A stretch of DNA of 6,603 nucleotides from DATNBT01 sp964579765 (GCA_964579765.1 CAZOIK010000108.1:1-6603), one strand, 5' to 3'; shown: positions 1 to 6,603, numbered from the stretch's first letter. Translations and numbers: made by a program. Notes: a model not told the origin generated them from the sequence alone.

Positions 1-2
1 TC

Positions 3-839
3 AGCGACCCGCAGGTCGGCGCGGTCTCCGGCGAGCTGGTGCTCGACGGCGAAGCGCGCGACCGCCGCGCGGAGGCCGAGCGCCGCGCCCTCGAGGATCG
101 GCGCAGCCTCGACGATCGGCGCGACGGGTGGCGGCGATCGCCGGGGCAGCGCAAGGGACGCCGCCGCTGGACGATCCGGCGGGCGCTCCTGCAGTCCACG
201 GTCACGGAGGGCGTCGGCCTGTACTGGCGCTATGAAAAACAGATCCGCCGCGACGAATCGGCGGTCGGCTCGCTCGTCGGCGCGACGGGCGCGATCTACG
301 CGATGCGGCGATCGCTCTGGCGGCCGCTGCCGCCCGACACGATCCTCGACGACGTGCTGGCGCCGATGCGGTGCGTGATGGCGGGCCGGCGGGTCGTATT
401 CGAGGAGCGTGCGTGCGCGTTCGATCGCGCCGCCAGCGACGCGCAGGCCGAGGGACGCCGCAAGCGGCGTACGCTCGCCGGCAACTACCAGCTCCTGTGG
501 CTCGAGCCGCGGCTGCTGCTGCCGTGGCGGAATCCGGCGTGGCTGCAGTTCGTGTCGCACAAGGTCGGACGGCTGCTCGTCCCGTACGCGCTGCCGGTCG
601 TCTTCGTGCTCAGCGGCTGGCTGGCGCGCGACTCGCATCTGTACGCCGCCGCGTTCACCGCGCAGTGCGGCTTCTATCTCCTCGCCCTGTACGGCGCGTG
701 GATCGAGCACTCGACGTCGCAGCCCGCCGCGCTGCCCGCGCGCCGCCTCGCCCGCGTCGCGCTGATGTTCCTCGTGATGAACGGTGCGGCCGTCGCCGGC
801 CTCGCCGCCTGGCTGACGAAGCAGAAGGTGTGGCGATGA
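3..839 (+). CDS. Family 2 glycosyltransferase, C-terminal part (5' end outside window)
   Basis: Partial gene: the frame is open from base 3 and ends at TGA 837-839, giving 278 visible residues. The start reads SDPQVGAVSGEL, the mid-catalytic strand of processive-type GT2 enzymes that move sugar from a nucleotide sugar to a lipid-linked or polymer acceptor at the inner membrane; the nucleotide-binding N-terminus lies upstream. Visible family signs are TEGVGLYWRYEK (residues 68-79), VGATGAIYAMRR, the acidic pair in TILDDV (D116/D117, likely general-base region), and RRKRRTLAGNYQLL (from residue 152), equivalent to the Q/RxxRW acceptor-side helix. After this come hydrophobic segments suggesting three membrane helices near residues 190-240 and 255-275. 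Residues 17-60 form an Arg-rich repeat insertion between SGEL and TEGVG, which I do not recall from usual family members. The O-antigen ligase gene starts 12 bases later, so co-transcription is likely. Family assignment is firm; sugar and acceptor are unknown. Confidence 0.88.
   Translation, partial: SDPQVGAVSGELVLDGEARDRRAEAERRALEDRRSLDDRRDGWRRSPGQRKGRRRWTIRRALLQSTVTEGVGLYWRYEKQIRRDESAVGSLVGATGAIYAMRRSLWRPLPPDTILDDVLAPMRCVMAGRRVVFEERACAFDRAASDAQAEGRRKRRTLAGNYQLLWLEPRLLLPWRNPAWLQFVSHKVGRLLVPYALPVVFVLSGWLARDSHLYAAAFTAQCGFYLLALYGAWIEHSTSQPAALPARRLARVALMFLVMNGAAVAGLAAWLTKQKVWR
51..122 (+). repeat. Four tandem Arg-rich hexapeptide repeats inside the glycosyltransferase
   Basis: In the glycosyltransferase frame, residues 17-40 split exactly into four six-residue units, EARDRR, AEAERR, ALEDRR and SLDDRR, each ending in acid-Arg-Arg except that the first has D before RR. 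At the DNA level the last two units are an 18-bp tandem repeat: bases 89-104 and 107-122 match at 15 of 16 positions. The Arg-rich character continues to about residue 60 (17 arginines between residues 19 and 60). The alternating charge pattern suggests a charged helix or a disordered cytosolic loop. Confidence 0.75.
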
Positions 840-840
840 C

Positions 841-848
841 GAAGGTGA
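841..848 (+). promoter_or_regulatory. Ribosome binding site of the O-antigen ligase gene
   Basis: The purine-rich stretch GAAGGTGA lies just before ATG 852, with AAGG ending 6 bases from the start codon. It supports ATG 852 as the start and sits in the 12-base gap after the preceding stop, so the two genes are probably on one transcript. Confidence 0.6.
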
Positions 849-851
849 CTC

Positions 852-2264
852 ATGAATACGCCTGAACATCTCGCGTTCAACTACCACGCGGACCGCGGCG
901 CCGGCCGGCCGGCGATCGAAAAGACGTTCGCCACGACGGACGCCGCCGCCGAGCCGCGCGACTGGGGCTACCTCGGCCTGCTCGCGTTCACGACGGTGCT
1001 CCTGCTGCGCCCGCAGGATCGCGTCCCCTCGCTCGGACCGATGCACGTCGCCGAAATCTGCGCGCTGCTCGGCATCGGGCCGATGCTGCTCCACCGCTTC
1101 GCGCGGCGCCTGCCGGTGTTCCGCGTGACGCCCGAGACGACGGGGCTGCTCGTGCTCGGCGCCGCGATCCTCGCGACCGCTCCGTTCTCCATCTGGCCCG
1201 GCGGCGCGGTGGCGGTGTTCACCGACGCGTACTTGAAGATCGTCGTCGTTTTCGTGCTGATGATGAACACGCTGACGACCACCGAGCGGCTCGAGCGGAT
1301 CACGTGGCTCATCCTCGTGTGCACCGGCGTCATCGCCGGGCTCGCGGTCCGCGACTACGCGCTCGGCCGGAACCTCGTCGAGGGCAACCGGCTCGCCGGT
1401 CCGGTGGGCGGCATCTTCGGCAACCCGAACGACCTCGCGATGAACATGACCACGTTCCTGCCGGCGACGATCGTCGTCGCCCTCTCGGCGCGGCGCTCGA
1501 CGCCGCGGCGCATGACGGCGGGCGTCATCGCGCTGCTCATGGTTGCGACGATCGTCTTCACGAAGTCGCGCGGCGGCCTGCTCGGCCTGACGTCGGCGTT
1601 GGTCGCGCTCTGGATGATGAGCGGACGGCTCCGCGGGCGGCTGACGGTGCTGGCCCTCGCCGGCGTACTGCTCGCCGGACCGCTCATCCCGGCGTCGTTC
1701 TGGGCGCGCATGACGACGATCGTCAATCCCGAGGAGGACAAACAGTTCACCGGATCGCGCGAAGCGCGCGAGCTCGTCATGGGCGACGGGCTCAACACGT
1801 TCCTCGAGTATCCGGTCACCGGCGTCGGCGCCGGACAGTTCAAGAACTACAACCCGTCGGATCGCCAGGCGAAGTTCCTCGAGACGCACAACGTGCTGCT
1901 GCAGGTCGCGGCCGAGCTCGGCATCGTCGGCCTGCTCGCGTTCGTGTTCCTTGTCTGGCGCGCGGCGAGGGCCGCATGGACGACCGAGCGGCTCGTGCGG
2001 GACAAACAGTGGAAGGCGCTGTTCGCGCAGCGTGGAAAAGAAGACGACGCGCGCGCCCTGAGCGAACACACGATCGGGCTCACGGCCGGGCTGGTGGGAT
2101 GGTTCGTCTGCGCGATGTTCGCGTCGGTGGCGTACAACTGGACTTTTTATTACGTCCTCGCGCTGCTCGTCGCCGCGCGCGAGCTCGCGACGGATCAGCT
2201 TCGCGCCACGGTTCCCGCCGCTCTGAAAAAGATTCCAGTCCGGGCGGCGGCTCTTTCCACATAA
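852..2264 (+). CDS. O-antigen ligase / polysaccharide polymerase family membrane protein (Wzy_C)
   Basis: Complete 470-residue polytopic inner-membrane protein of the O-antigen ligase/Wzy polymerase superfamily (Wzy_C, PF04932). Members join lipid-linked glycan units at the periplasmic face, either polymerising them or transferring them to lipid A or another acceptor. Visible hallmarks in order: a hydrophilic N-terminus of about 35 residues, successive hydrophobic helices, GIFGNPND (187-194), TKSRGG with R240 (237-242), and a large extracytoplasmic loop after about residue 285 holding TGSREARELV and YPVTGVGAGQF. Next comes ETHNVLLQVAAELGIVG, with H346 matching the conserved loop histidine of the family, followed by C-terminal helices. 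Length is normal (400-500). ATG 852 is chosen for its ribosome binding site and the tight 12-base spacing after the glycosyltransferase. Polymerase cannot be told from ligase on sequence alone. The companion transferase suggests exopolysaccharide or O-antigen assembly. Confidence 0.9.
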   Translation: MNTPEHLAFNYHADRGAGRPAIEKTFATTDAAAEPRDWGYLGLLAFTTVLLLRPQDRVPSLGPMHVAEICALLGIGPMLLHRFARRLPVFRVTPETTGLLVLGAAILATAPFSIWPGGAVAVFTDAYLKIVVVFVLMMNTLTTTERLERITWLILVCTGVIAGLAVRDYALGRNLVEGNRLAGPVGGIFGNPNDLAMNMTTFLPATIVVALSARRSTPRRMTAGVIALLMVATIVFTKSRGGLLGLTSALVALWMMSGRLRGRLTVLALAGVLLAGPLIPASFWARMTTIVNPEEDKQFTGSREARELVMGDGLNTFLEYPVTGVGAGQFKNYNPSDRQAKFLETHNVLLQVAAELGIVGLLAFVFLVWRAARAAWTTERLVRDKQWKALFAQRGKEDDARALSEHTIGLTAGLVGWFVCAMFASVAYNWTFYYVLALLVAARELATDQLRATVPAALKKIPVRAAALST

Positions 2265-2276
2265 ACGGCATGCGGC

Positions 2277-2302
2277 ACGGACGTTTCCACGGACACGTCC
2301 GT
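2277..2302. repeat. Perfect 8-bp inverted repeat, possible hairpin or operator
   Basis: ACGGACGT at 2277-2284 is the exact reverse complement of ACGTCCGT at 2295-2302, with a 10-base loop. The heptamer CACGGAC also recurs directly at 2276-2282 and 2288-2294, so alternative pairings are possible. It begins 12 bases after the polymerase stop codon, a position fitting a transcription terminator or attenuator. No T-run follows the right arm, so an intrinsic terminator is not well supported; an mRNA-stabilising hairpin or protein-binding site are alternatives. Confidence 0.4.
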
Positions 2303-2363
2303 CACTCCGCGCGTTTTCCGCAGCTCACCCGCGGCATCGCGATTGCTCATCGGTACGGCGGTT

Positions 2364-2367
2364 GAGG
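2364..2367 (+). promoter_or_regulatory. Ribosome binding site deciding the GTG 2374 start
   Basis: GAGG ends 6 bases before GTG 2374, an ideal spacing. The alternative in-frame TTG at 2362 would overlap this site and has no good purine tract before it, so GTG 2374 is the preferred start. Confidence 0.55.
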
Positions 2368-2373
2368 TCGAAG

Positions 2374-3627
2374 GTGAATCTTCTCTACGACACGTGGTAC
2401 CGCCGGACGCGCTATGCGATCGCGAAGTCCGTTCACGCCGCGGACGATCTGCTGTCGCGGGCGCGGCGGGCCGAACGCCGCATCCTGTTCGAAGCCGCGT
2501 CGCCGCTCAGCCTCGCCGTGTTCCGGCCGGTGCTCACGCGCCTGCAGCGCGATCCGCGGATCGAGTTCTGGTTCACGACCTCGGATCGATCGTGGAACGC
2601 GGAACAGACGTTCCTGCAGGAAGGCATCGCCGAACGCGTCGCCGAGCCGGGGCAGATCCGCTGGATGAAGTTCGACGCCTACGTCAACGCCGACTTCTGG
2701 AACACGACGTGGCTGCCGCGCCACGTCCGGCGCGTGCACCTGTTCCACGGCGTCGCCGGCAAGTACGGACTCGACGCCCCGGTGGCGATTGCGCCGGTCG
2801 TCCGCAGCTTCGACCGCGTGATGTTCGCGAACGCCGATCGCCTTGGACGCTACATCGAGGCGGGCATCGTGGAGCCTGACGGCGACCGCGCGCAGCTCGT
2901 CGGCTATCCCAAGGTGGACTGCCTCGTGGACGGCTCCCTCGATCGGCGGCAGATCCAGGAGAGGCTCGGCCTGTCGCCGTCGCGGCCGACGGTGCTCTAC
3001 GCGCCCACGTGGTCGCCCCATTCGTCGCTCAACCGCGTGGGGCCGGCGCTCGTCCCGGCGCTCGCCGCCCTCGACGTCAACGTCGTGGTGAAGCTGCACG
3101 ATCGATCGTTCGATCCCCGATCGCGTACCGCCGACTCGCCCGACTGGCGCGAGACGCTCGATCCGCTCTGCACGGCCTCGCGGGTCGTGGCCGCCCGCGG
3201 GAGCGACATCGGGCCGTACCTCTACGCCGCCGACGCCCTCGTCACGGATCACAGCTCCGCCGGATTCGAGTTCATGCTGCTCGATCGTCCGCTGGTTGTG
3301 ATCGACTGCCCCGAGCTCATCGCGCACGCGCGCGTGCCGGACGACAAGGTCAGGATGCTCCGGGACGCGGCGACCGTCGCCTCCGCGGATCCGCGGGCGA
3401 TCGCGCGCGCCGTCGAAACAGCGCTCGCCCGTCCGGACGCGCACCGCGCCGAGCGGCGCGCCGCCGCGGCGCGGCTGTTCTATCGCCCGGGCACCGCGAC
3501 CGCGCGGGCGGTCACCTGCGTCTACGACCTTCTCGGCCTCCACGCGCCCGAGCGTCTGCCGGCGACCGATGCGGCGCTCTCCGCCACGACAATCACCGCC
3601 ACTTCCGGAACGACACATCATGTTTAG
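2374..3627 (+). CDS. CDP-glycerol glycerophosphotransferase-like protein (Glyphos_transf)
   Basis: Complete 417-residue protein from GTG 2374 (421 residues if TTG 2362 is used); stop is TAG 3625-3627. It has the GT-B fold pattern of the CDP-glycerol:poly(glycerophosphate) glycerophosphotransferase family (PF04464), which in Gram-positives adds glycerol phosphate from CDP-glycerol to build teichoic acids and elsewhere makes polyol-phosphate glycans. Seen in order: an N-terminal Rossmann-like half with ILFEAASPLSLAVFRPVL, LFHGVAGKYG (H125-G126, equivalent to the WHGxPLK catalytic histidine region), YPKVDCLVDG, YAPTWSP (209-215), VVVKLHDRS (H242), and ALVTDHSSAGFEFMLLDRPLVVID (DHSS at 292-295), the nucleotide-binding signature. 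No signal peptide or clear membrane helix; it is probably a peripheral cytoplasmic enzyme. Its last 8 bases overlap the next gene. Family is secure; the true donor (CDP-glycerol, CDP-ribitol or other) is unknown, and no CDP-glycerol synthase is visible. Confidence 0.85.
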   Translation: MNLLYDTWYRRTRYAIAKSVHAADDLLSRARRAERRILFEAASPLSLAVFRPVLTRLQRDPRIEFWFTTSDRSWNAEQTFLQEGIAERVAEPGQIRWMKFDAYVNADFWNTTWLPRHVRRVHLFHGVAGKYGLDAPVAIAPVVRSFDRVMFANADRLGRYIEAGIVEPDGDRAQLVGYPKVDCLVDGSLDRRQIQERLGLSPSRPTVLYAPTWSPHSSLNRVGPALVPALAALDVNVVVKLHDRSFDPRSRTADSPDWRETLDPLCTASRVVAARGSDIGPYLYAADALVTDHSSAGFEFMLLDRPLVVIDCPELIAHARVPDDKVRMLRDAATVASADPRAIARAVETALARPDAHRAERRAAAARLFYRPGTATARAVTCVYDLLGLHAPERLPATDAALSATTITATSGTTHHV

Positions 3628-6603
3628 CCGACTCCGACTGTATGTACGCGCGCTCGCCGTGCTGGCCGCCGCCCTCGGGGCCGCCGTTCCCGCCGCGGCC
3701 GCCGACCAGGTGTACTTCTCGAAAGACACCAACGTCACGAACATCCTCGTCAACTACATCAACCAGGAGACGGTCCGCCTCGACATCTCCAGCTGGTATC
3801 TGAGCGAGCACGCGATTTCGCAGGCCATCGCGAGCCGGTGGGCCGCCGGCGTGCCGGTCCGCATCATCGGCGACCGCGGCGCGATCTTCGAGGCCGACCC
3901 GCACACCAAGTCGGAGTTCTACTGGCTGGCGAACCAGGGCATTCCCATCCGCCTGCGGTTCAACCCGACGTGGTTCCCCGAAATCGATCACTGGAAGGCC
4001 GCGATCTTCGTCGGCCAGAACACGGTCGAGTTCGGCTCGGGCAACTTCGCGCCGTCGGAGCTCGCGCCGATCTCCGCCGACAACTACGACGACGAGTCGG
4101 AGCTGTTCACGACCGATCCCGACGTCGTCAACGCGTTCAAGACCAAGTTCGACGTGATGTGGAACGACACCACAGTCGAGCCGGAGAGCATGATTCCCGG
4201 CCCGCCGTACCTGAAGAACTGGGACGACGCGTGCGCGAGCGACCCGACCGGCAACTGCGCGGACTACCACACGCTCTATCCGAATCCTGTGCCGATGGTC
4301 GTCAACACGGCGCGGCTCGAGCCCGACTACCCCACGCCGCCCGATCTGATCTGGGGCCAGGGCCCCGACTTCAACAACCGCGTCATCCAGGAAATCGACA
4401 ACGAGTCGTCGAAGGTCGATCTCGTGGTGTACCGGCTCGAAGTGCCGGAGCTGAAGCAGGCGCTGCTGAACAAGTTCAACGCGGGCGTGCCGGTGCGCCT
4501 GATCGTAGACCCGCACCAGTACACCGACATCGTCTATCCCGAGTACTGGCTGACGCACGCCTACATCGACCAGCTGTGGGCCGCCGGCGTCCCGATCCTG
4601 CAGACCAATCACCTGGGCGTCACGCACATGAAGACGCTCATCACGTCGAACTGGGCGACCAACGGCTCGTCCAACTTCGCGCCGCTCTGGCAGCGCGACC
4701 ACGACTACTTCATCTCCGCGGCGACCAAGCCGACGATCTACCAGGCGTTCGTGGACAACTTCAACGAGATGTGGAACGACACGACGCACTACGGCCCGCT
4801 CGTGCCGACGCCTGCCAACTCGGTCGATCTGACCGCGCCGGACACCTCGCCGCAGCCGAACGCGAGCGACGTGAACGTCGGCGTCACGTTCACCTGGGAC
4901 ACCGCCGCGTGGGCGACGAGCTACGACGTCTACCTGGGCACCAACGGCAGCAACATGCAGCTGGTCGCCAACGTCCCGGCCGTGCTCTCGATGAACCCGC
5001 CGTCCACGTATTCGTGGACGCCGTCCTCGCCGCTTCAGTTCGGGACCAACTACGTGTGGAAGGTGGTCTCGCGGACGTTCGCGAACCTCACCACGCCGTC
5101 CGACATCAAGACGTTCTCGACGGCTGAGAGCGGATCGCAGACGCCGACGACGCCTGCCGCTCCGGCGCCGAGCAACGGCGCAGGCGGCGTCAACACGGCG
5201 CCGACGCTCACGTGGACGTCAGCGGGCGCGACGTCGTACACGATCAACTTCGGCACGACGAACCCGCCGCCGTCTGCCGCCACCACCAACGCGCCGTCGT
5301 ACGCGCCGGGGACGTTATCCGCGAACACGACGTACTTCTGGCAGGTCGTCGCGACGAACGCTGCCGGATCGACGAGCGGCCCCGTCTGGTCGTTCACGAC
5401 GTCCACGTCGTCGCTGCCGAGCCCGTGGCAGAGCCAGGACGTCGGCGCCACCGGCCAGACGGGATCGTCGGCGTTCGCCGACCCGACGTTCACCATTCGC
5501 GGCGCCGGCGGCGACATCTGGGGCGGCAGCGACGCGTTCCAGTTCGCGTATCAGACGCTGAGCGGCGACGGCTGGATCGTCGCGCGCGTGACCGGCGTGC
5601 AGAACACGAGCCCGCTGGCCAAGGGCGGCATCATGCTGCGCGACTCGCTCGCGCCCGACGCCGCGCACGTCATCCTCGACGTCCGCCCGACCGGCGACAT
5701 CGAGTTCATGTCGCGCGCGAGCGACGGCGGCCAGACCGCCTATCTCGCCGGCGCGACGCAGGGCGCGCCCGTCTGGCTGAAGCTCGCGCGCGGCGGCTCG
5801 ACGATCACCGGCTCGATTTCGACCGACGGCACGACGTGGACGACCGTCGGAACGACGTCGCTGGCGTTTCCCGCCGCCCTCGACGCGGGGCTCATCGTCA
5901 GCAGCCACGACACGTCCACGCTCAACACATCGACCTTCGACTCGGTCTCGATCGTCGCGACAGGCCCGGTGCCGGGCACGCCGGCGTCGCCCTCGCCCGC
6001 CGACGGGGCGACGGCCGTCAACACGGCGACAACGCTGACGTGGACGTCGGCGAACGCGACCAGCTACGACGTCGCGTTCGGCACGAGCAACCCGCCGCTG
6101 ACGGTCTCGACGGGGCAGGCGGCGGCGAGCTACTCGCCGGGCGCGCTCGCGACCGAGACGACCTACTACTGGCAGATCACGGCGCACAACGCGAACGGCA
6201 CCACCGCCGGTCCGGTGTGGTCGTTCACCACCGCCGCGTCCGCGCCGACCGACAACGTCGTCGTCTACGCGTCGGACATCCCGGCGGGCAGTTTCCACGG
6301 GTCGTGGACCACGGCGAGCGACGCGACGGCCGCGGCCGGCATCGCCGCCGTAACGCCGGACGCCGGCGTCGCGAACACGTCGGCGCCGCTCGCGTCGCCC
6401 GCCGACTACGTGGACGTGACGTTCGACGCGCCGGCCGACACGCCGTACACGTTCTGGATGCGCGTGAAGGCCCTGGGCAACACGAAATACAACGACTCGC
6501 TCTACGTGCAGTTCTCGGACGCGCAGGTGAACGGGTCGCCGATCTACGCGATGAACTCGACGCAGGGACTCGTCGTCAACCTCGCCACCGACGGCAGCGG
6601 GTC
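3620..6603 (+). CDS. Secreted phospholipase D-like protein with FN3, concanavalin-like and glycan-binding-like modules (3' end outside window)
   Basis: One open frame from ATG 3620 runs off the right edge (994 visible residues, no stop). The ATG overlaps the previous gene's end by 8 bases with a weak GGAA ribosome site at 3607-3610, suggesting translational coupling. Residues 1-28 are a Sec signal peptide (basic start, Ala/Leu core, cleavage probably at AAA/D near 28). Then come two PLDc_2-type repeats: about 30-175 with HWK (H124, K126) and GSGN (139-142), and about 225-390 with HMK (H336, K338) and GSSN (349-352). In both, the HKD aspartate is replaced (V131, S343). C205 and C213, the only cysteines seen, could form a disulfide. 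Next: Ig/FN3-like about 405-501, FN3 511-594, DUF1349/concanavalin-like about 599-780, FN3 787-871, and a carbohydrate-binding-like beta-domain from 878. PLD enzymes act on phosphodiesters; activity and substrate are unproven. Likely periplasmic or surface-exposed. Confidence 0.87.
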   Translation, partial: MFSRLRLYVRALAVLAAALGAAVPAAAADQVYFSKDTNVTNILVNYINQETVRLDISSWYLSEHAISQAIASRWAAGVPVRIIGDRGAIFEADPHTKSEFYWLANQGIPIRLRFNPTWFPEIDHWKAAIFVGQNTVEFGSGNFAPSELAPISADNYDDESELFTTDPDVVNAFKTKFDVMWNDTTVEPESMIPGPPYLKNWDDACASDPTGNCADYHTLYPNPVPMVVNTARLEPDYPTPPDLIWGQGPDFNNRVIQEIDNESSKVDLVVYRLEVPELKQALLNKFNAGVPVRLIVDPHQYTDIVYPEYWLTHAYIDQLWAAGVPILQTNHLGVTHMKTLITSNWATNGSSNFAPLWQRDHDYFISAATKPTIYQAFVDNFNEMWNDTTHYGPLVPTPANSVDLTAPDTSPQPNASDVNVGVTFTWDTAAWATSYDVYLGTNGSNMQLVANVPAVLSMNPPSTYSWTPSSPLQFGTNYVWKVVSRTFANLTTPSDIKTFSTAESGSQTPTTPAAPAPSNGAGGVNTAPTLTWTSAGATSYTINFGTTNPPPSAATTNAPSYAPGTLSANTTYFWQVVATNAAGSTSGPVWSFTTSTSSLPSPWQSQDVGATGQTGSSAFADPTFTIRGAGGDIWGGSDAFQFAYQTLSGDGWIVARVTGVQNTSPLAKGGIMLRDSLAPDAAHVILDVRPTGDIEFMSRASDGGQTAYLAGATQGAPVWLKLARGGSTITGSISTDGTTWTTVGTTSLAFPAALDAGLIVSSHDTSTLNTSTFDSVSIVATGPVPGTPASPSPADGATAVNTATTLTWTSANATSYDVAFGTSNPPLTVSTGQAAASYSPGALATETTYYWQITAHNANGTTAGPVWSFTTAASAPTDNVVVYASDIPAGSFHGSWTTASDATAAAGIAAVTPDAGVANTSAPLASPADYVDVTFDAPADTPYTFWMRVKALGNTKYNDSLYVQFSDAQVNGSPIYAMNSTQGLVVNLATDGSG
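5150..5401 (+). repeat. FN3-like module, copy A of an internal duplication
   Basis: Residues 511-594 of the secreted PLD-like protein form a fibronectin type III-like beta-sandwich, running from TPAAPAPSNGA through VNTAPTLTWTS and TTYFWQV to GPVWSFTT. It is about 63% identical by hand count to the module at 5978-6232, which starts 276 residues later. The earlier Ig-like domain (4832-5122) is much more divergent. Such modules act as spacers or binding units in secreted bacterial proteins. Confidence 0.75.
5978..6232 (+). repeat. FN3-like module, copy B of an internal duplication
   Basis: Residues 787-871 repeat copy A closely: TPASPSPADGA, VNTATTLTWTS, TTYYWQI and GPVWSFTT in the same order with one single-residue gap. 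The DNA is also alike around VNTA..TLTWTS (5189 and 6017 onward), suggesting fairly recent duplication or strong constraint. Each copy is followed by a different beta-rich binding-type domain. Confidence 0.75.

Larger units (their letters stand above)
2265..2373. other. Intergenic region between the polymerase and glycerophosphotransferase genes
   Basis: This 109-bp gap is the only noncoding stretch of note in the window. It contains an inverted repeat (2277-2302) and the ribosome binding site of the next gene near its right end. I see no convincing -35/-10 pair and no U-tract terminator. The region is less G+C-rich in short patches (TTTCC, GTTTTCC) than the flanking genes, but not enough to call a promoter. 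Confidence 0.6.

Noticed and set aside
836..865. Nine-codon ORF (MTKVTHEYA) whose ATG overlaps the glycosyltransferase stop as ATGA and which ends inside the polymerase gene
   Set aside because: It has the geometry for translational re-initiation, but it is too short to support as a gene, has no dedicated ribosome site, and its end overlaps the well-supported ATG 852 start.
2362..2364. TTG 2362 as the start of the glycerophosphotransferase
   Set aside because: It adds only four residues, lacks an upstream purine tract, and overlaps the GAGG site that is ideally spaced for GTG 2374.
2347..3753. 468-codon open frame on the minus strand across the glycerophosphotransferase gene
   Set aside because: Its product is a low-complexity Arg/Gly/Val-rich string with no recognisable domain. 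Long antisense frames are expected in high-GC coding DNA, and the + strand protein has clear family motifs throughout.
3593..4789. 398-codon minus-strand frame opposite the PLD-like gene
   Set aside because: Composition is dominated by Val, Arg, Asp and Gly as expected from the complement of high-GC codons. No domain is recognisable, and the + strand frame carries a signal peptide and paired PLD motifs.
3838..5127. 429-codon + strand frame inside the PLD-like gene
   Set aside because: It is a different reading frame with Arg/Ala-rich shadow composition; all recognisable motifs lie in the ATG 3620 frame.
5315..6298. 327-codon minus-strand frame, almost entirely Arg/Gly/Asp/Val
   Set aside because: Shadow of the FN3 and concanavalin-like region; extreme composition and no motif.

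Overview
The window is gene-dense, high-GC bacterial DNA (about two-thirds G+C by eye). Four genes all read on the + strand, and two are cut by the window edges. The surface-polysaccharide gene content, the Sec-exported multidomain protein and the final 'YASDIPAGS...PADYVDVTF' type beta-domain resemble proteins I associate with Acidobacteriota (Vicinamibacteria-like soil or metagenome genomes). The taxonomic guess rests on protein style only and is moderate to weak.

Layout: (1) 1-839, the 3' part of a membrane-anchored family 2 glycosyltransferase. It carries an unusual Arg-rich block made of four hexapeptide repeats. (2) 852-2264, a complete O-antigen ligase/polymerase (Wzy/WaaL-like) membrane protein, starting 12 bases after gene 1. 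(3) 2265-2373, the only real intergenic gap, about 109 bp, with an 8-bp perfect inverted repeat. (4) 2374-3627, a complete CDP-glycerol glycerophosphotransferase-like enzyme, best started at a GTG. (5) 3620 to beyond 6603, a long secreted protein overlapping gene 4 by 8 bases. It has a signal peptide, two phospholipase D-like repeats, an Ig/FN3-like domain, then FN3 + concanavalin-like (DUF1349-type) and FN3 + carbohydrate-binding-like modules. It is open at the right edge.

How they may work together (inference): genes 1 and 2 look like parts of an exopolysaccharide or O-antigen assembly locus, with a transferase extending the lipid-linked unit and a polymerase/ligase acting in the periplasm. 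Gene 4 could decorate a glycan with polyol phosphate through phosphodiester bonds. The co-translated gene 5 would send a phosphodiesterase-fold protein with adhesive or glycan-binding modules to the cell surface. The phosphodiester-making and phosphodiester-cleaving folds side by side, and the atypical HxK motifs of the PLD repeats, are the most interesting points here. No RNA gene, CRISPR array or mobile element was seen.
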